DNA of 13,352 nt from positions 1,526 to 14,877 of the forward strand of contig DDIP01000225.1 of NCBI GenBank assembly GCA_002338605.1, in the 5' to 3' direction. Made by a program: the position numbers and the translations under genes. This stretch comes from Proteobacteria bacterium UBA1847. Its GTDB lineage: Bacteria > Pseudomonadota > Gammaproteobacteria > Steroidobacterales > Woeseiaceae. The notes beneath the pieces were generated by a model, which did not search any database, was not told the DNA's origin, and worked only from the letters and a program-made list of their open reading frames with translations. Shown here piece by piece: positions 1 through 8,175 of this stretch; position 1 is the stretch's first letter, and every line of letters starts with the position of its first letter.

Positions 1-989
1 CCACCGTCCCTATCCAGTACCTGCAGCGCGAGTACTTTCGCGCCAGATGCCGAGCCCTTGAACTGACTACCCGATTGTGATCCCTGGCCACTCAACACGC
101 CGGCAACATGGGTGCCATGCCCGAACTTGTCCTCGCGAATGCCGTCGTTGTAGGCAGTTATTTGATCGCCTGCGATCGTCGGCACCGGATACGCACCGTT
201 GACAAACGAGTACTGCAGAATATTGCTGTCGAGATCCGGGTGCTGTGAAACGCCGGAGTCGAGGACCGCGATCCCAATATCTGTTCCTTCATAGCCCCCG
301 TTTGACGAACCGGTGACGGGCAGATTCGCCGCCTGCCGGGATGACAGCGACGTTGCCGACATCTCATCATCAATGGAAAGCCAATCGACGTTGTCGTCGC
401 TGGCCAATAGCTCCAGGGACGTGACAGGGATTCTTATCGCACGCATGTTCAGGTGCACGTAGCTGCGGACCACTTCGCCGCCCAAAGAATTCACGTACTC
501 ATCGTCGAAGAGCTCGGGACGCTGGTCGTAGCGAACGACGAGTTCGGCGTCGCCGCCGGCACCGGCTGCGAGCAAAGCAGCGACCGAAGCGCTCATTTTG
601 TCACGTGGCGTCTGCTGGTTTTTCGCCGCGCTGCCCGGATCGTCAGGTACAAGCTTCGTTTTGGCCGCTTCGCCAGGCTGATTCAAAGCTGACAACATCG
701 GAATATCGAAAGGATCGGCACTGATATCGTCAACCGGGGCCTCGATCGGCATATCACCGGAAACCGGGCCATCAATGGCTGTGTCTGCTTTGGCAGAGTA
801 ACCATTGTCCGTCACAACAGAAATCGGGATTGCCGCAAGAGCGGCAGCGGTCGATTCAGGTGACGTCACCACGGAATGACTCGTCGTATCCGAATCATAG
901 CTTGCCAGTAGCAGGCCGATTGCTGCTGCTGTCGCCAGAAATTTTCCTGTCATGGTCGGTTTCGCTTTTGTTGATGTTGGCATTGTCAT
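1..989 (-). CDS. Secreted subtilisin-like serine peptidase (S8 family), C-terminal part cut off by window edge
   Basis: The frame is open from the start to window base 1 with no stop, about 329 codons, so the gene is partial. From the 989 start, the N-terminus has Lys residues (K8, K10, K16) and then a hydrophobic stretch (FLATAAAIGLLLA), which looks like a signal peptide. A low-complexity Ala/Asp/Pro-rich linker follows. Next, around residues 145-210, is a region resembling an inhibitor I9 propeptide (starting ELVVRYDQRPELF). The catalytic domain then begins: the Asp is in AVLDSG (about residue 244) and the His in FGHGTHVAG (about residue 291). The catalytic Ser lies beyond the edge. ATG 989 (or 983) is preferred over ATG 953 because GAGG motifs at 998-1001 and 993-996 sit at proper spacing. 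One of them overlaps the TGA of the upstream cyclase gene only 10 bases away, so the two are probably co-translated. The substrate is unknown; export to periplasm or outside is inferred from the signal peptide. Confidence 0.9.
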   Translation of the reverse strand, partial: MTMPTSTKAKPTMTGKFLATAAAIGLLLASYDSDTTSHSVVTSPESTAAALAAIPISVVTDNGYSAKADTAIDGPVSGDMPIEAPVDDISADPFDIPMLSALNQPGEAAKTKLVPDDPGSAAKNQQTPRDKMSASVAALLAAGAGGDAELVVRYDQRPELFDDEYVNSLGGEVVRSYVHLNMRAIRIPVTSLELLASDDNVDWLSIDDEMSATSLSSRQAANLPVTGSSNGGYEGTDIGIAVLDSGVSQHPDLDSNILQYSFVNGAYPVPTIAGDQITAYNDGIREDKFGHGTHVAGVLSGQGSQSGSQFKGSASGAKVLALQVLDRDG

Positions 990-992
990 TGT

Positions 993-1001
993 CCTCGCCT
1001 C
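993..1001 (-). promoter_or_regulatory. Tandem Shine-Dalgarno overlapping the cyclase stop codon
   Basis: Reading the minus strand, the cyclase stop TGA is followed directly by GG CGAGG, giving two GAGG motifs. The first lies 8 bases before ATG 989, the second 9 bases before ATG 983. No comparable motif precedes ATG 953. This decides the peptidase start and suggests translational coupling with the upstream diguanylate cyclase gene. Confidence 0.6.
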
Positions 1002-4000
1002 AGCCCACGCTGCTTAAGCGCAAGGGAGCAAATTGCTCGTCGGCGTCAGACGAGAATGTTTTCAGCTTGCCAGCGCGCCGCGCGGCAAAAAGCAGGGATG
1101 TCGGCTCGACGGAGCCTTGCGTGAATTCGAAGCTGGATGTGGCCTCAGTCGGACTAAGCATGCCGACCCACGCATTGCGCTTCTTCTTGGCCTCGTACAT
1201 CAGGCCGTCCGCCAGGCTGATGATGTGATCCAGACTCGACTCGTCTGCACCTGACTTGAACAGCGGGTAGGCAACGAAGCCTATCGAGCAGGTCGTGCGT
1301 ACAATTTGGCCATCGCTGAGCGTGAAGTTGCTCGAGGCAACGTTCGAGCGGATACGCTCGGCGAGTTGTTCCGCCTCTTCCGGTCGCGTTTGCTTGGCGA
1401 TGACGACAAACTCGTCTCCACCCCAGCGAATCACAAAGTCGGAACGACGACAGATCCGCAGCAGTACATCGCGCAGCTGTAGCAACATGTCGTCGCCAGC
1501 CGCGTGGCCATAGGTGTCGTTGATCGGCTTGAAGTTATCCAGGTCGATCATCATGAAGACCAGTTCCGAGACATCCTGCATGTCCATACCGCCGCGCTCA
1601 TTCGCCTTGCGCCGCTGAATCAGGTCCAGATCACGGGACACTTCCTCGAAGACGAAGCGACGGTTGCGCAATCCGGTCAGTGGATCGCTGAGACTGCTCT
1701 CCTGCAGGGCTTCATTTAAGACTCGCAGCTGCTTGTTCTTGTCCAGAAGCTTTTCGGTACGCGACATGACTTCGAGTTCCAGTTTCTGGCTGTACTCTTC
1801 TTCGCGTCGAATTTTGCGCCGATGACCAAGCCACAGGCTGACAGCCAGCTGTGCAAACAGCGCGAAATAGCCCAGGTAAGCCCACCATGTGTCCCACGGT
1901 GCTGCGGAGACATGCACCGGCAATGCAAGACCCGCCTCATTCCAGACGCCCTCACTATTTGCCGCTTTCACCCGCAGCAGGTAATTGCCATCATCGAGGT
2001 CAGTGTAGGTGGCTGTACGTCGGTTACCCAGGTCGATCCAGTCCTTGTCGAATCCTTCGAGCTTGTACATGTATCGATTCTGCTCCGGCGCAACGAAATC
2101 CAAAGCTGAAAACTCGAAGCTTACCGTGTCGTCTTTCCAGCTAAGCTCAACGGCTTGGGCGTCTTCCGTCGGCAATCCGGACTTCTGCCGATCGCCACCG
2201 TTAAAGAACCCGGTGAGTGCTACCAGAGGAACAACGGTGGCGGCGCGAATATCGTCGGGTTGAAATGCATTGAATCCGTTATGGCCGCCGAAAAACAATT
2301 CACCGCTCTGGCTGCGGTAGTGCGCGCCGAAGTTGAATTCTTCCGATTGCAGACCATCCGCCAGGTGCAGGGTCTTGATTTCATTCGTTTCTGGATTGAA
2401 CCGATTGATTCCGTAGTTGGTGCTTAACCAGACCTGGCCGGATTCATCAAACTGCACACCGTAGATGACATCGTTCGACAGCCCATCGGTCTGTGAAATA
2501 TTCTTGAATTTTATTGATGCCGGATCAGCGCTGTCACCCACTGCTTTGTCCAGGCCACCGCCTTGCGTACCAATCCAGACATTGTCGTGCGCATCGATAT
2601 TGACGGCATACACGGTGTCGGCAGCGAGAGACGTAATACTGTCAGGATCGTGGCGAAAATGACTGAAACGCTGCGACTTGCGGTTGAACAGATTCAAACC
2701 CCCGGCGTCTGTACCGATCCACAGGTTGCCCTTGCTGTCTTCGGCAAAACTCGTGATTCGGTCGCTGCTGATCGAGTGCGGATCATCCGGGTTGGGTGCA
2801 AACCGTTGAAACTGACTCGTTACCGGATCGAAACGACTGATGCCACCGCCGAAGGTACCGACCCATACACGGCCGTCACGATCTTCGAACATTGACATGA
2901 TGCCGTTGGCGCTGAGGCTCGTGGGATCGTCGGCGTCATGCCTGAAGTTGATTGACGTGCCCGTTTTGGGATTGAGGCGAGTGATGCCGTGCATCATTGT
3001 GCCTACCCAGATATTTCCCGCACGATCATGCATCAGGCTCATCACGCGATCGCCTGCAATCCGGTATTTGCCCTCGGCATCGCTGCGATAGCGGGCAATT
3101 TCACCGCTGCTACGATCGATTGCATTGAGGCCGTCGCCGAAAGTACCTACCCACAAGGTGCCGGCACCATCATCGAGAAAAGCCATGACGTTTGGCTGCT
3201 GGTCACCGCTGGTCGAAATCTCTTTTGCCGGCTCGTAGCCGTAGAACCACGATCGCGGATTCCATTTGTTGACGCCGTGCGACTTGGTTCCGACCCACAG
3301 CAGGCCGCTTCGGTCCTGGTAAATGGACGAGATATCGTTATCCGCAAGGCTGGAATGGTCTTCAGCATCCGCCATGTATCGAACAACGCTGCCCGATGTA
3401 CGATTGACAAGATTCAGACCCGCCGTTGTGCCGACCCACAGTCGGCCATCACTGTCTTCAAATACGCTGGATACGCGATCGCCCGAGAGCGTGCTTGTGT
3501 CGTCAGGACTGTGCCGGTAACGGTCGATCGATTTCGTCTCCCGATCAAAACGGACGAGTCCATGCCCGTAGGTGCCGATCCAGAGCCGACCGTCGCGGTC
3601 TTCGGCCACGCTGCGTACACTCTGGCCCGCAAGTGCCGCAGTAATTTCAGGTTGAGCGATGATTCTGCCCGACCCGGGTTCGATGACCACCAGTCCGTGA
3701 TCACCGCCGACCCAAAGATTGCCGACGGAATCCTGTTCGAACGAAAAGACAGTGCCGGAAAGGTCGTCAACGCCAAGTTCAACCCGTTCGAATTTTCCTG
3801 ACTTCGGATCCAGACGATCCAGGCCTGCGCCACGTGTTCCGATCCAGACGACACCGGCGTCATCAACATGCAGGGTTCGAATGACGTTGCTGCCGATACT
3901 GTTCGACGTGCTGGAGTCGTGCCGGTACGTCTTGACGCTGCCGGATTCCCGGTTCAGGTTCGCAAGTCCACCACCGTTGGTCGCGAGCCACAGACTGCCG

Positions 4001-4323
4001 TCCCTGCCTTCCGCAATATCAAAAATAAAATCATTGGTCAGCGCGTCGGGATTGCCACGTTCACGCTTGAAGTAGTGAAACTTGTAACCGTCGTAACGAT
4101 TCAGGCCGTTCTCTGTAGCAAACCACATCAGACCATCGGAGTCCTGCAAGACACTGAGAACGTTGCTCTGTGACAGGCCGTCGTTGAGTGTCAGGTGCCC
4201 GAAGCGCATTGGGTGGTGTTGGTCTTCAGCGCTGAAAACCGCCGGGCTGGTACCAAGCCCCAGCAGCAGTAGTATGGATGCACGAATCAGTCGTGCCGCA
4301 AATGGTTTCTCGACGCCCCGCAT
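1000..4323 (-). CDS. Membrane diguanylate cyclase with 14 propeller-type sensor repeats, Y_Y_Y domain and GGDEF domain
   Basis: This 1107-residue protein should make c-di-GMP from two GTP in response to a periplasmic signal. A signal sequence (about residues 1-32, ending near SPAVFSA) is followed by 14 repeats of the form G-x-L/V-W-hydrophobic-G-T at about residues 64, 109, 157, 201, 245, 293, 340, 388, 436, 484, 532, 580, 629 and 674. That spacing of 44-49 residues is typical of two-component regulator propeller repeats and enough for two seven-bladed propellers. A Y_Y_Y domain (about 728-800) precedes one membrane helix (about 813-832), a short coiled coil, and a cytoplasmic GGDEF domain. 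The active motif GGDEF is intact at 968-972, and the inhibitory RxxD I-site (RRSD, 959-962) sits five residues before it. About 55 residues of unassigned tail follow. There is no histidine kinase, unlike the classical hybrid two-component proteins with this sensor. A GAGGGG ribosome site precedes ATG 4323. The ligand is unknown; polysaccharide breakdown products are one precedent for such sensors. Confidence 0.93.
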   Translation of the reverse strand: MRGVEKPFAARLIRASILLLLGLGTSPAVFSAEDQHHPMRFGHLTLNDGLSQSNVLSVLQDSDGLMWFATENGLNRYDGYKFHYFKRERGNPDALTNDFIFDIAEGRDGSLWLATNGGGLANLNRESGSVKTYRHDSSTSNSIGSNVIRTLHVDDAGVVWIGTRGAGLDRLDPKSGKFERVELGVDDLSGTVFSFEQDSVGNLWVGGDHGLVVIEPGSGRIIAQPEITAALAGQSVRSVAEDRDGRLWIGTYGHGLVRFDRETKSIDRYRHSPDDTSTLSGDRVSSVFEDSDGRLWVGTTAGLNLVNRTSGSVVRYMADAEDHSSLADNDISSIYQDRSGLLWVGTKSHGVNKWNPRSWFYGYEPAKEISTSGDQQPNVMAFLDDGAGTLWVGTFGDGLNAIDRSSGEIARYRSDAEGKYRIAGDRVMSLMHDRAGNIWVGTMMHGITRLNPKTGTSINFRHDADDPTSLSANGIMSMFEDRDGRVWVGTFGGGISRFDPVTSQFQRFAPNPDDPHSISSDRITSFAEDSKGNLWIGTDAGGLNLFNRKSQRFSHFRHDPDSITSLAADTVYAVNIDAHDNVWIGTQGGGLDKAVGDSADPASIKFKNISQTDGLSNDVIYGVQFDESGQVWLSTNYGINRFNPETNEIKTLHLADGLQSEEFNFGAHYRSQSGELFFGGHNGFNAFQPDDIRAATVVPLVALTGFFNGGDRQKSGLPTEDAQAVELSWKDDTVSFEFSALDFVAPEQNRYMYKLEGFDKDWIDLGNRRTATYTDLDDGNYLLRVKAANSEGVWNEAGLALPVHVSAAPWDTWWAYLGYFALFAQLAVSLWLGHRRKIRREEEYSQKLELEVMSRTEKLLDKNKQLRVLNEALQESSLSDPLTGLRNRRFVFEEVSRDLDLIQRRKANERGGMDMQDVSELVFMMIDLDNFKPINDTYGHAAGDDMLLQLRDVLLRICRRSDFVIRWGGDEFVVIAKQTRPEEAEQLAERIRSNVASSNFTLSDGQIVRTTCSIGFVAYPLFKSGADESSLDHIISLADGLMYEAKKKRNAWVGMLSPTEATSSFEFTQGSVEPTSLLFAARRAGKLKTFSSDADEQFAPLRLSSVG

Positions 4324-4496
4324 GATCAGGAGCCCCTCAGGTCAGTTGCCAAAAACATAATGCTTCGTCCCGAAATACCAGGACGCCATTAGGCGGGATT
4401 GAGCGCCACAGCGCGCCGATAGGCTTCCGCGCGGGCTGCAGAAAAGTGTGACGTGGTTCAAATAATGGGCTGGTTAAACCGCGGCCGATCGCTCAA
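4324..4496. other. 173-base intergenic spacer between the EAL gene and the cyclase gene
   Basis: I find no hairpin followed by a T-run, so no intrinsic terminator is evident. There is also no promoter with two good boxes. The only clear site is GAGGGG about 9 bases upstream of the cyclase ATG. On the minus strand, a short open stretch ending in TAA at 4389-4391 encodes something resembling the last helix of a TPR repeat (AYRRAVALNPA); this may be chance or a gene remnant. The spacer leaves open whether the cyclase gene has its own promoter or is read from the upstream EAL genes. Confidence 0.5.
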
Positions 4497-6374
4497 TTAC
4501 GTCGCGTTTTTCGATACGAATTCGGCGAAACCCTGGGGATCGAGCGGTTTTGCCGCATAGAACCCCTGGTAGCAGTCACAGCCGAACTCACGCAGGATTT
4601 GCAGCTGCTCCTCGGTCTCAACGCCTTCCGCGACAACGATCAGTTGCAGTCGCTGCCCCAGCGCGATCATTGCCGAGGCGATAGCGACATCCTTGCCCTC
4701 GACCGCGATTCCCGCAACGTAGGAGCGGTCGATCTTCAGCACATCGACTGGCAACTCCTTTAGGTAGGCAATCGCTGAATCGCCTGTACCGAAGTCGTCG
4801 ATCGACAATCGAACGCCGAGCGATTTGAGACCACGCAGTTGCGAGACGACATCTTCGTCGCCCGACAGTACGCCGCGTTCGCTGATTTCCAACTCAAGGT
4901 CGCTTGCGTCGAGACCCTGGTCGCGCAGTATACGATGCACGACACTGCCAAATGTACTGCTCATCAGTTGAGCTTTTGCAACATTAACGCAGATATACGG
5001 TATCGATAGCCCCTCGTTTCGCCATGCTGCCAGTTGCCGACATGCGAGCTCAAGCGCGTATTCGCCCATACGAATCATCAGGCCGGACTCTTCTGCAATC
5101 ACGACAAACTCATCCGGTGGAATCAGGGAATTATCCGGTTGTCGCCATCGCAATAATGCTTCGACCGAGCGCAGTTGGCCGCTCTTCACGTCGATTATCG
5201 GCTGATAGGCCAGAGACAGCTCCCGGCGTTCCAGGGATTCGTGCAGCATGTTTTCCAGGCGAAGTTTGCGAGCTGCGGCCAGGTCAGTCGCCGCACAGTG
5301 AAATTTGAATCCGCCGCCACGACTTTGAGCATCACGCATCGCATTGTCGGCACGCTGCAATAATTTGTCTACGCCGTCGGCGTCCTGCGGATACATTGCG
5401 ACGCCAAGACACGCGGACAGATGGACAACCTGCCCCTGGATTTCGATCGGGCGCGACAGTGTCTCGAGCAAATGGGACTGAAAACTCTGTATCGAGTCGC
5501 TGCCTTCCCGCACCGTCATCAGCAATCCGAACCGGAATTGATCCAGAACGCCAATTGCGGCCGTTCGCAAGCCGGGCTGATCCGGGTCAGCGGCCACCGA
5601 TGCCGACTTGAGACAGCCAACGAGCTTGCGCCCGATCTCTGTCAGTACCCGATCGGCCTGCTCCTGCCCCATCGCCTCGATGACCAGCCGAAAGCGAGTG
5701 AATCCGACGACGAAGACAGCCAGTGTCGAGCCGTCGCGATCGCTGCCGCGCATTGCTCGACGCAGCAAATCGACGAACTTGACCTTGTTAGGCAAGCCGG
5801 TTACTGGCTCAAACCGCTCCTGGCTGCGGAGACGCTGTCGAGCGACATTTGCCAGGTCAAGTGCTTCCTGCAGGGCCTGGTTCGCTTCGTCAAATGCGGA
5901 CTTCGTGCTTTTCAGTTGCAGGGCGTTGCCGGCTCGTCTGGCGATGGCCTGCCAGTCAAATGGTTTGCGCGCGACATCGAATACCTCGGTATCCAGCGCA
6001 GCCTTCGTTTCACGCGCGTTTCCGCAGAGCACGATGATAAAAGCACCGATATCGGCGGCGTCCTGCAGTACAGTAAATAGCGCCGCGCCGCTGGCATCTG
6101 TCAGGCTTGCTTCGACGACGATGATCTCGGGTGACATCGATCGCACAATCTCGAGACCGTTCGCAGGATCCGAGGCAACGGTAACCTGCATGTTTGATTG
6201 ACTCAGCCACCGGGGGCCCCATTTCTTGGCATCGCTGTCGCGGCATAGGAATAACGCTGTACCGGCCGATTCCTCAAACGCGTCGTCAACGGTATCAACC
6301 GGAATGGAGAGACGCTTGAGCGCCGTCGTCATGTCCGCCGGATCCGGTTCGTTTTCCACGCTCGCCTTCGTCAC
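4497..6374 (-). CDS. Receiver-like / degenerate GGDEF / EAL protein, likely c-di-GMP phosphodiesterase
   Basis: This 625-residue soluble protein probably hydrolyses c-di-GMP to pGpG. Residues about 40-155 have a receiver-like fold pattern: the conserved C-terminal Lys is present (K137, RKPF) but the phospho-acceptor Asp is replaced by Glu (E88, IIVVEAS), and the acidic pair is reduced to RD (45-46). A coiled-coil linker follows. The GGDEF domain starts around VTGLPNKVKF (191-200). Its active site is DQFRF (278-282) instead of GGDEF, so cyclase activity is not expected. The EAL domain (about 375-620) looks intact: E405 of EAL, N464, E496, D526-D527, K547, E583 and Q603. The start is GTG at 6374; the GTGA overlaps the stop of the upstream EAL gene by four bases, so the two are translationally coupled. 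Glu at the acceptor position could mimic permanent phosphorylation, but this is inference. Confidence 0.92.
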   Translation of the reverse strand: MTKASVENEPDPADMTTALKRLSIPVDTVDDAFEESAGTALFLCRDSDAKKWGPRWLSQSNMQVTVASDPANGLEIVRSMSPEIIVVEASLTDASGAALFTVLQDAADIGAFIIVLCGNARETKAALDTEVFDVARKPFDWQAIARRAGNALQLKSTKSAFDEANQALQEALDLANVARQRLRSQERFEPVTGLPNKVKFVDLLRRAMRGSDRDGSTLAVFVVGFTRFRLVIEAMGQEQADRVLTEIGRKLVGCLKSASVAADPDQPGLRTAAIGVLDQFRFGLLMTVREGSDSIQSFQSHLLETLSRPIEIQGQVVHLSACLGVAMYPQDADGVDKLLQRADNAMRDAQSRGGGFKFHCAATDLAAARKLRLENMLHESLERRELSLAYQPIIDVKSGQLRSVEALLRWRQPDNSLIPPDEFVVIAEESGLMIRMGEYALELACRQLAAWRNEGLSIPYICVNVAKAQLMSSTFGSVVHRILRDQGLDASDLELEISERGVLSGDEDVVSQLRGLKSLGVRLSIDDFGTGDSAIAYLKELPVDVLKIDRSYVAGIAVEGKDVAIASAMIALGQRLQLIVVAEGVETEEQLQILREFGCDCYQGFYAAKPLDPQGFAEFVSKNAT

Positions 6375-8083
6375 GGCGCACCCCGGGACTGCGTGCCATG
6401 CGCCGCTGGTCTCTTCAGGTAGGCGAGCGTCTCGCTGCCTGTCATCGGCAGGCTAAACAGGAATCCCTGAAGATAGTGGCAACCGAGATTTTCGAGGAAG
6501 TCCGCCTGGTAATCGGTTTCAATTCCTTCGGCAACCACTTCGATGCCCAGTTTTTGGGCCATCGCGATGGCCGCGGCGCACGCCGACCGATCACACTCAT
6601 TGGTTTCGAGGTTGGCGATAAACGTGTTGTCGATTTTCAGGGCATCGACCGGACTTTGCGACAAGTGCGCGAGCGAACAGGTACCGATACCGTAGTCGTC
6701 GACGACAATTCGTATGCCGAGTTCTTTCAGCCGCCTGCAGGTCGAAAAGCCGGATTGCACTTCTCGAAAAAGCATTTGTTCCTTGATCTCGAAATCCAGA
6801 TCACCAGGCCCGACGCCCGCTTCCCTGGTTGCTCTCTCAATTCGTTCGACGATGCCCTCGCTGACGAACTCCTGGGATGACAGATTGATGGCCAGCCGAA
6901 TGTCGGCCTGGCCTGCATCACGCCATTGCCTGAGTGTCTCGCATGCCTGTCGGAATACCCAATCGCCGATTGGCAGGATCAAACCTGTGCGCTCTGCAAC
7001 TCGTACGATCTTCCGGATTGGCTGGGTGCCAAGAACAGCGTCTGGCCACCGAAGCAACGCCTCGACCGTTCGCGTTTCCCTGGTTTTCGCATCAACGATC
7101 GGCAGGAAATTAAGGTCATAGTCCCCACGCTCAAGCGCAGATCGCAATTCAACCTCAAGATCGGTTCGCTGTAGCGTGCGCAAGCGCACTGTCCCCGAAT
7201 GAAAACGGTAATCGGCCTTCGAATCAATTCGCGCGTCCTGCATGGCAGCCACGGCATTTTCGTAGAGAGCCGCAGCATCGGTGCCATCTTGAGGGAACAA
7301 CGCAATGCCGGCGCAGGCACGAACCGAAACGGCCCGGCCGGCAATATCAACCGGCAGTTTGAGATCGGCAATGAGCCGGGCTGCAACCGCTTCGGCATCC
7401 TCGCCATTCTCAATACTCGGAAGTACAACGCAAAACTGGCGATAGTCCGTACGCGCCGCAACAGAATAGCGTTCGAAGTCATTGCGGGAATCGTTATTGG
7501 AACCTCGCAAGTGCCGGGTCATTCGACCCGCGAGTTGTTTCAGAACCTCGTCCTGCTGCCCGGAATTCAGCGCGTAACCGTGGTCATCGAATTCACCAAC
7601 GTGAATGCTGATCACGGCGGACCGACCCTCTTTCAGTCGCTGGATGTCCGTAATTTTTTGCAGTTCGGAAAACAGGTACTCGCGATTCGGCAGCTTCGTC
7701 GCATCGTCTGTGAAAGCCAGGTGCTCGGCCCTGGACAAAGCCTGTCGTTGTTCCGACAAGTCACGAACAATCAGTAACAGGCGATCGCGCCCGCGAGGAA
7801 CAAACAGGAATTCGTTCAGCGCACAGTCAGTGGATTCCGCCTCGAAGCTGCAAGACCGTCGATCACGAAGCGCTCGCCGCAGGTAATGACGAACCCGATC
7901 AGAGAGGTCCTGTGGCCAGAGATTATCGATCGTTGCTAGCTCCACGCCACGGCCCAGCAGACTTGCATATTCGTCAGGTGCTTCGGTGGTGCTGCAAATC
8001 ATCCCCGCCTGATTTACAACCAGGATCAAATTCGCTTTGTCTTGCCGACTGTCGTCGATTGTCATTGAATCGGAGTCGCTCAT
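6371..8083 (-). CDS. PAS-like / degenerate GGDEF / EAL protein, likely c-di-GMP phosphodiesterase
   Basis: This 570-residue soluble protein is distantly paralogous to the next gene downstream. Residues about 17-112 look like a PAS fold: it opens ILVVNQAGMI and ends LLLIVRDLSEQ, the usual junction before a GGDEF domain. The GGDEF domain begins near LAFTDDATKLPN (122-133), but its signature is DYRQF (213-217), so it should not make c-di-GMP; a regulatory role is possible. The EAL domain (about 310-555) keeps E341, N400, E432, D462-D463, K483, E519 and Q539. The substrate-contact motif usually YQPI is FLPI (326-329), with Leu in place of Gln, which may alter binding. No signal peptide or membrane helix is visible. 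The start ATG 8083 has only a weak ribosome site; ATG at codon 7 is an alternative. The gene lies 92 bases after truD and overlaps the following EAL gene by four bases. Confidence 0.92.
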   Translation of the reverse strand: MSDSDSMTIDDSRQDKANLILVVNQAGMICSTTEAPDEYASLLGRGVELATIDNLWPQDLSDRVRHYLRRALRDRRSCSFEAESTDCALNEFLFVPRGRDRLLLIVRDLSEQRQALSRAEHLAFTDDATKLPNREYLFSELQKITDIQRLKEGRSAVISIHVGEFDDHGYALNSGQQDEVLKQLAGRMTRHLRGSNNDSRNDFERYSVAARTDYRQFCVVLPSIENGEDAEAVAARLIADLKLPVDIAGRAVSVRACAGIALFPQDGTDAAALYENAVAAMQDARIDSKADYRFHSGTVRLRTLQRTDLEVELRSALERGDYDLNFLPIVDAKTRETRTVEALLRWPDAVLGTQPIRKIVRVAERTGLILPIGDWVFRQACETLRQWRDAGQADIRLAINLSSQEFVSEGIVERIERATREAGVGPGDLDFEIKEQMLFREVQSGFSTCRRLKELGIRIVVDDYGIGTCSLAHLSQSPVDALKIDNTFIANLETNECDRSACAAAIAMAQKLGIEVVAEGIETDYQADFLENLGCHYLQGFLFSLPMTGSETLAYLKRPAAHGTQSRGAP

Positions 8084-8118
8084 CCAACACCGGGCCCACT
8101 CGCCTGAACGTGGCCGGG

Positions 8119-8148
8119 ATTATCACCCTCCGATTTGCGCTCAGTCAC
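8119..8148 (-). promoter_or_regulatory. Possible sigma70 promoter for the EAL gene pair
   Basis: On the minus strand, GTGACT (8143-8148, four of six to TTGACA) is separated by 18 bases from GATAAT (8119-8124, five of six to TATAAT). This would give a leader of about 30 bases before ATG 8083. It lies in the only gap of notable size between truD and the c-di-GMP genes, so it could separate housekeeping from signalling transcription. It is judged by consensus only. Confidence 0.35.
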
Positions 8149-8175
8149 ATATATCTGCTGGATATGAGACCTGCA

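Noticed and set aside
953..989. Alternative peptidase start at ATG 953 giving a shorter signal peptide
   Set aside because: It has no ribosome site, whereas 989 and 983 have well-spaced GAGG motifs. It remains possible but is less supported.
2989..3801. Plus-strand open frame of 270 codons opposite the propeller region
   Set aside because: It mirrors the repeated GLWVGT-type coding of the minus-strand gene; the repeats keep the opposite frame free of stops. No ribosome site or family motif is visible.
2200..4250. Regular repeats of about 144 bases as possible DNA tandem repeats
   Set aside because: They are explained by the protein-level propeller repeats, whose nucleotide sequences have diverged.
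4405..4433. GC-rich imperfect inverted repeat (GCGCG / CGCGC) in the spacer
   Set aside because: The stem is short with a 12-base loop and no T-tract, so there is no support for a terminator.
5421..6201. Plus-strand open frames of about 200 codons opposite the second EAL gene
   Set aside because: The minus-strand frame has full EAL catalytic residues; the plus-strand frames have no domain and overlap each other.
8151..8166. Small inverted repeat ATATC-N5-GATAT after truD
   Set aside because: The stem is only five A/T-rich pairs with no T-run, so it is too weak to call a terminator or an operator.
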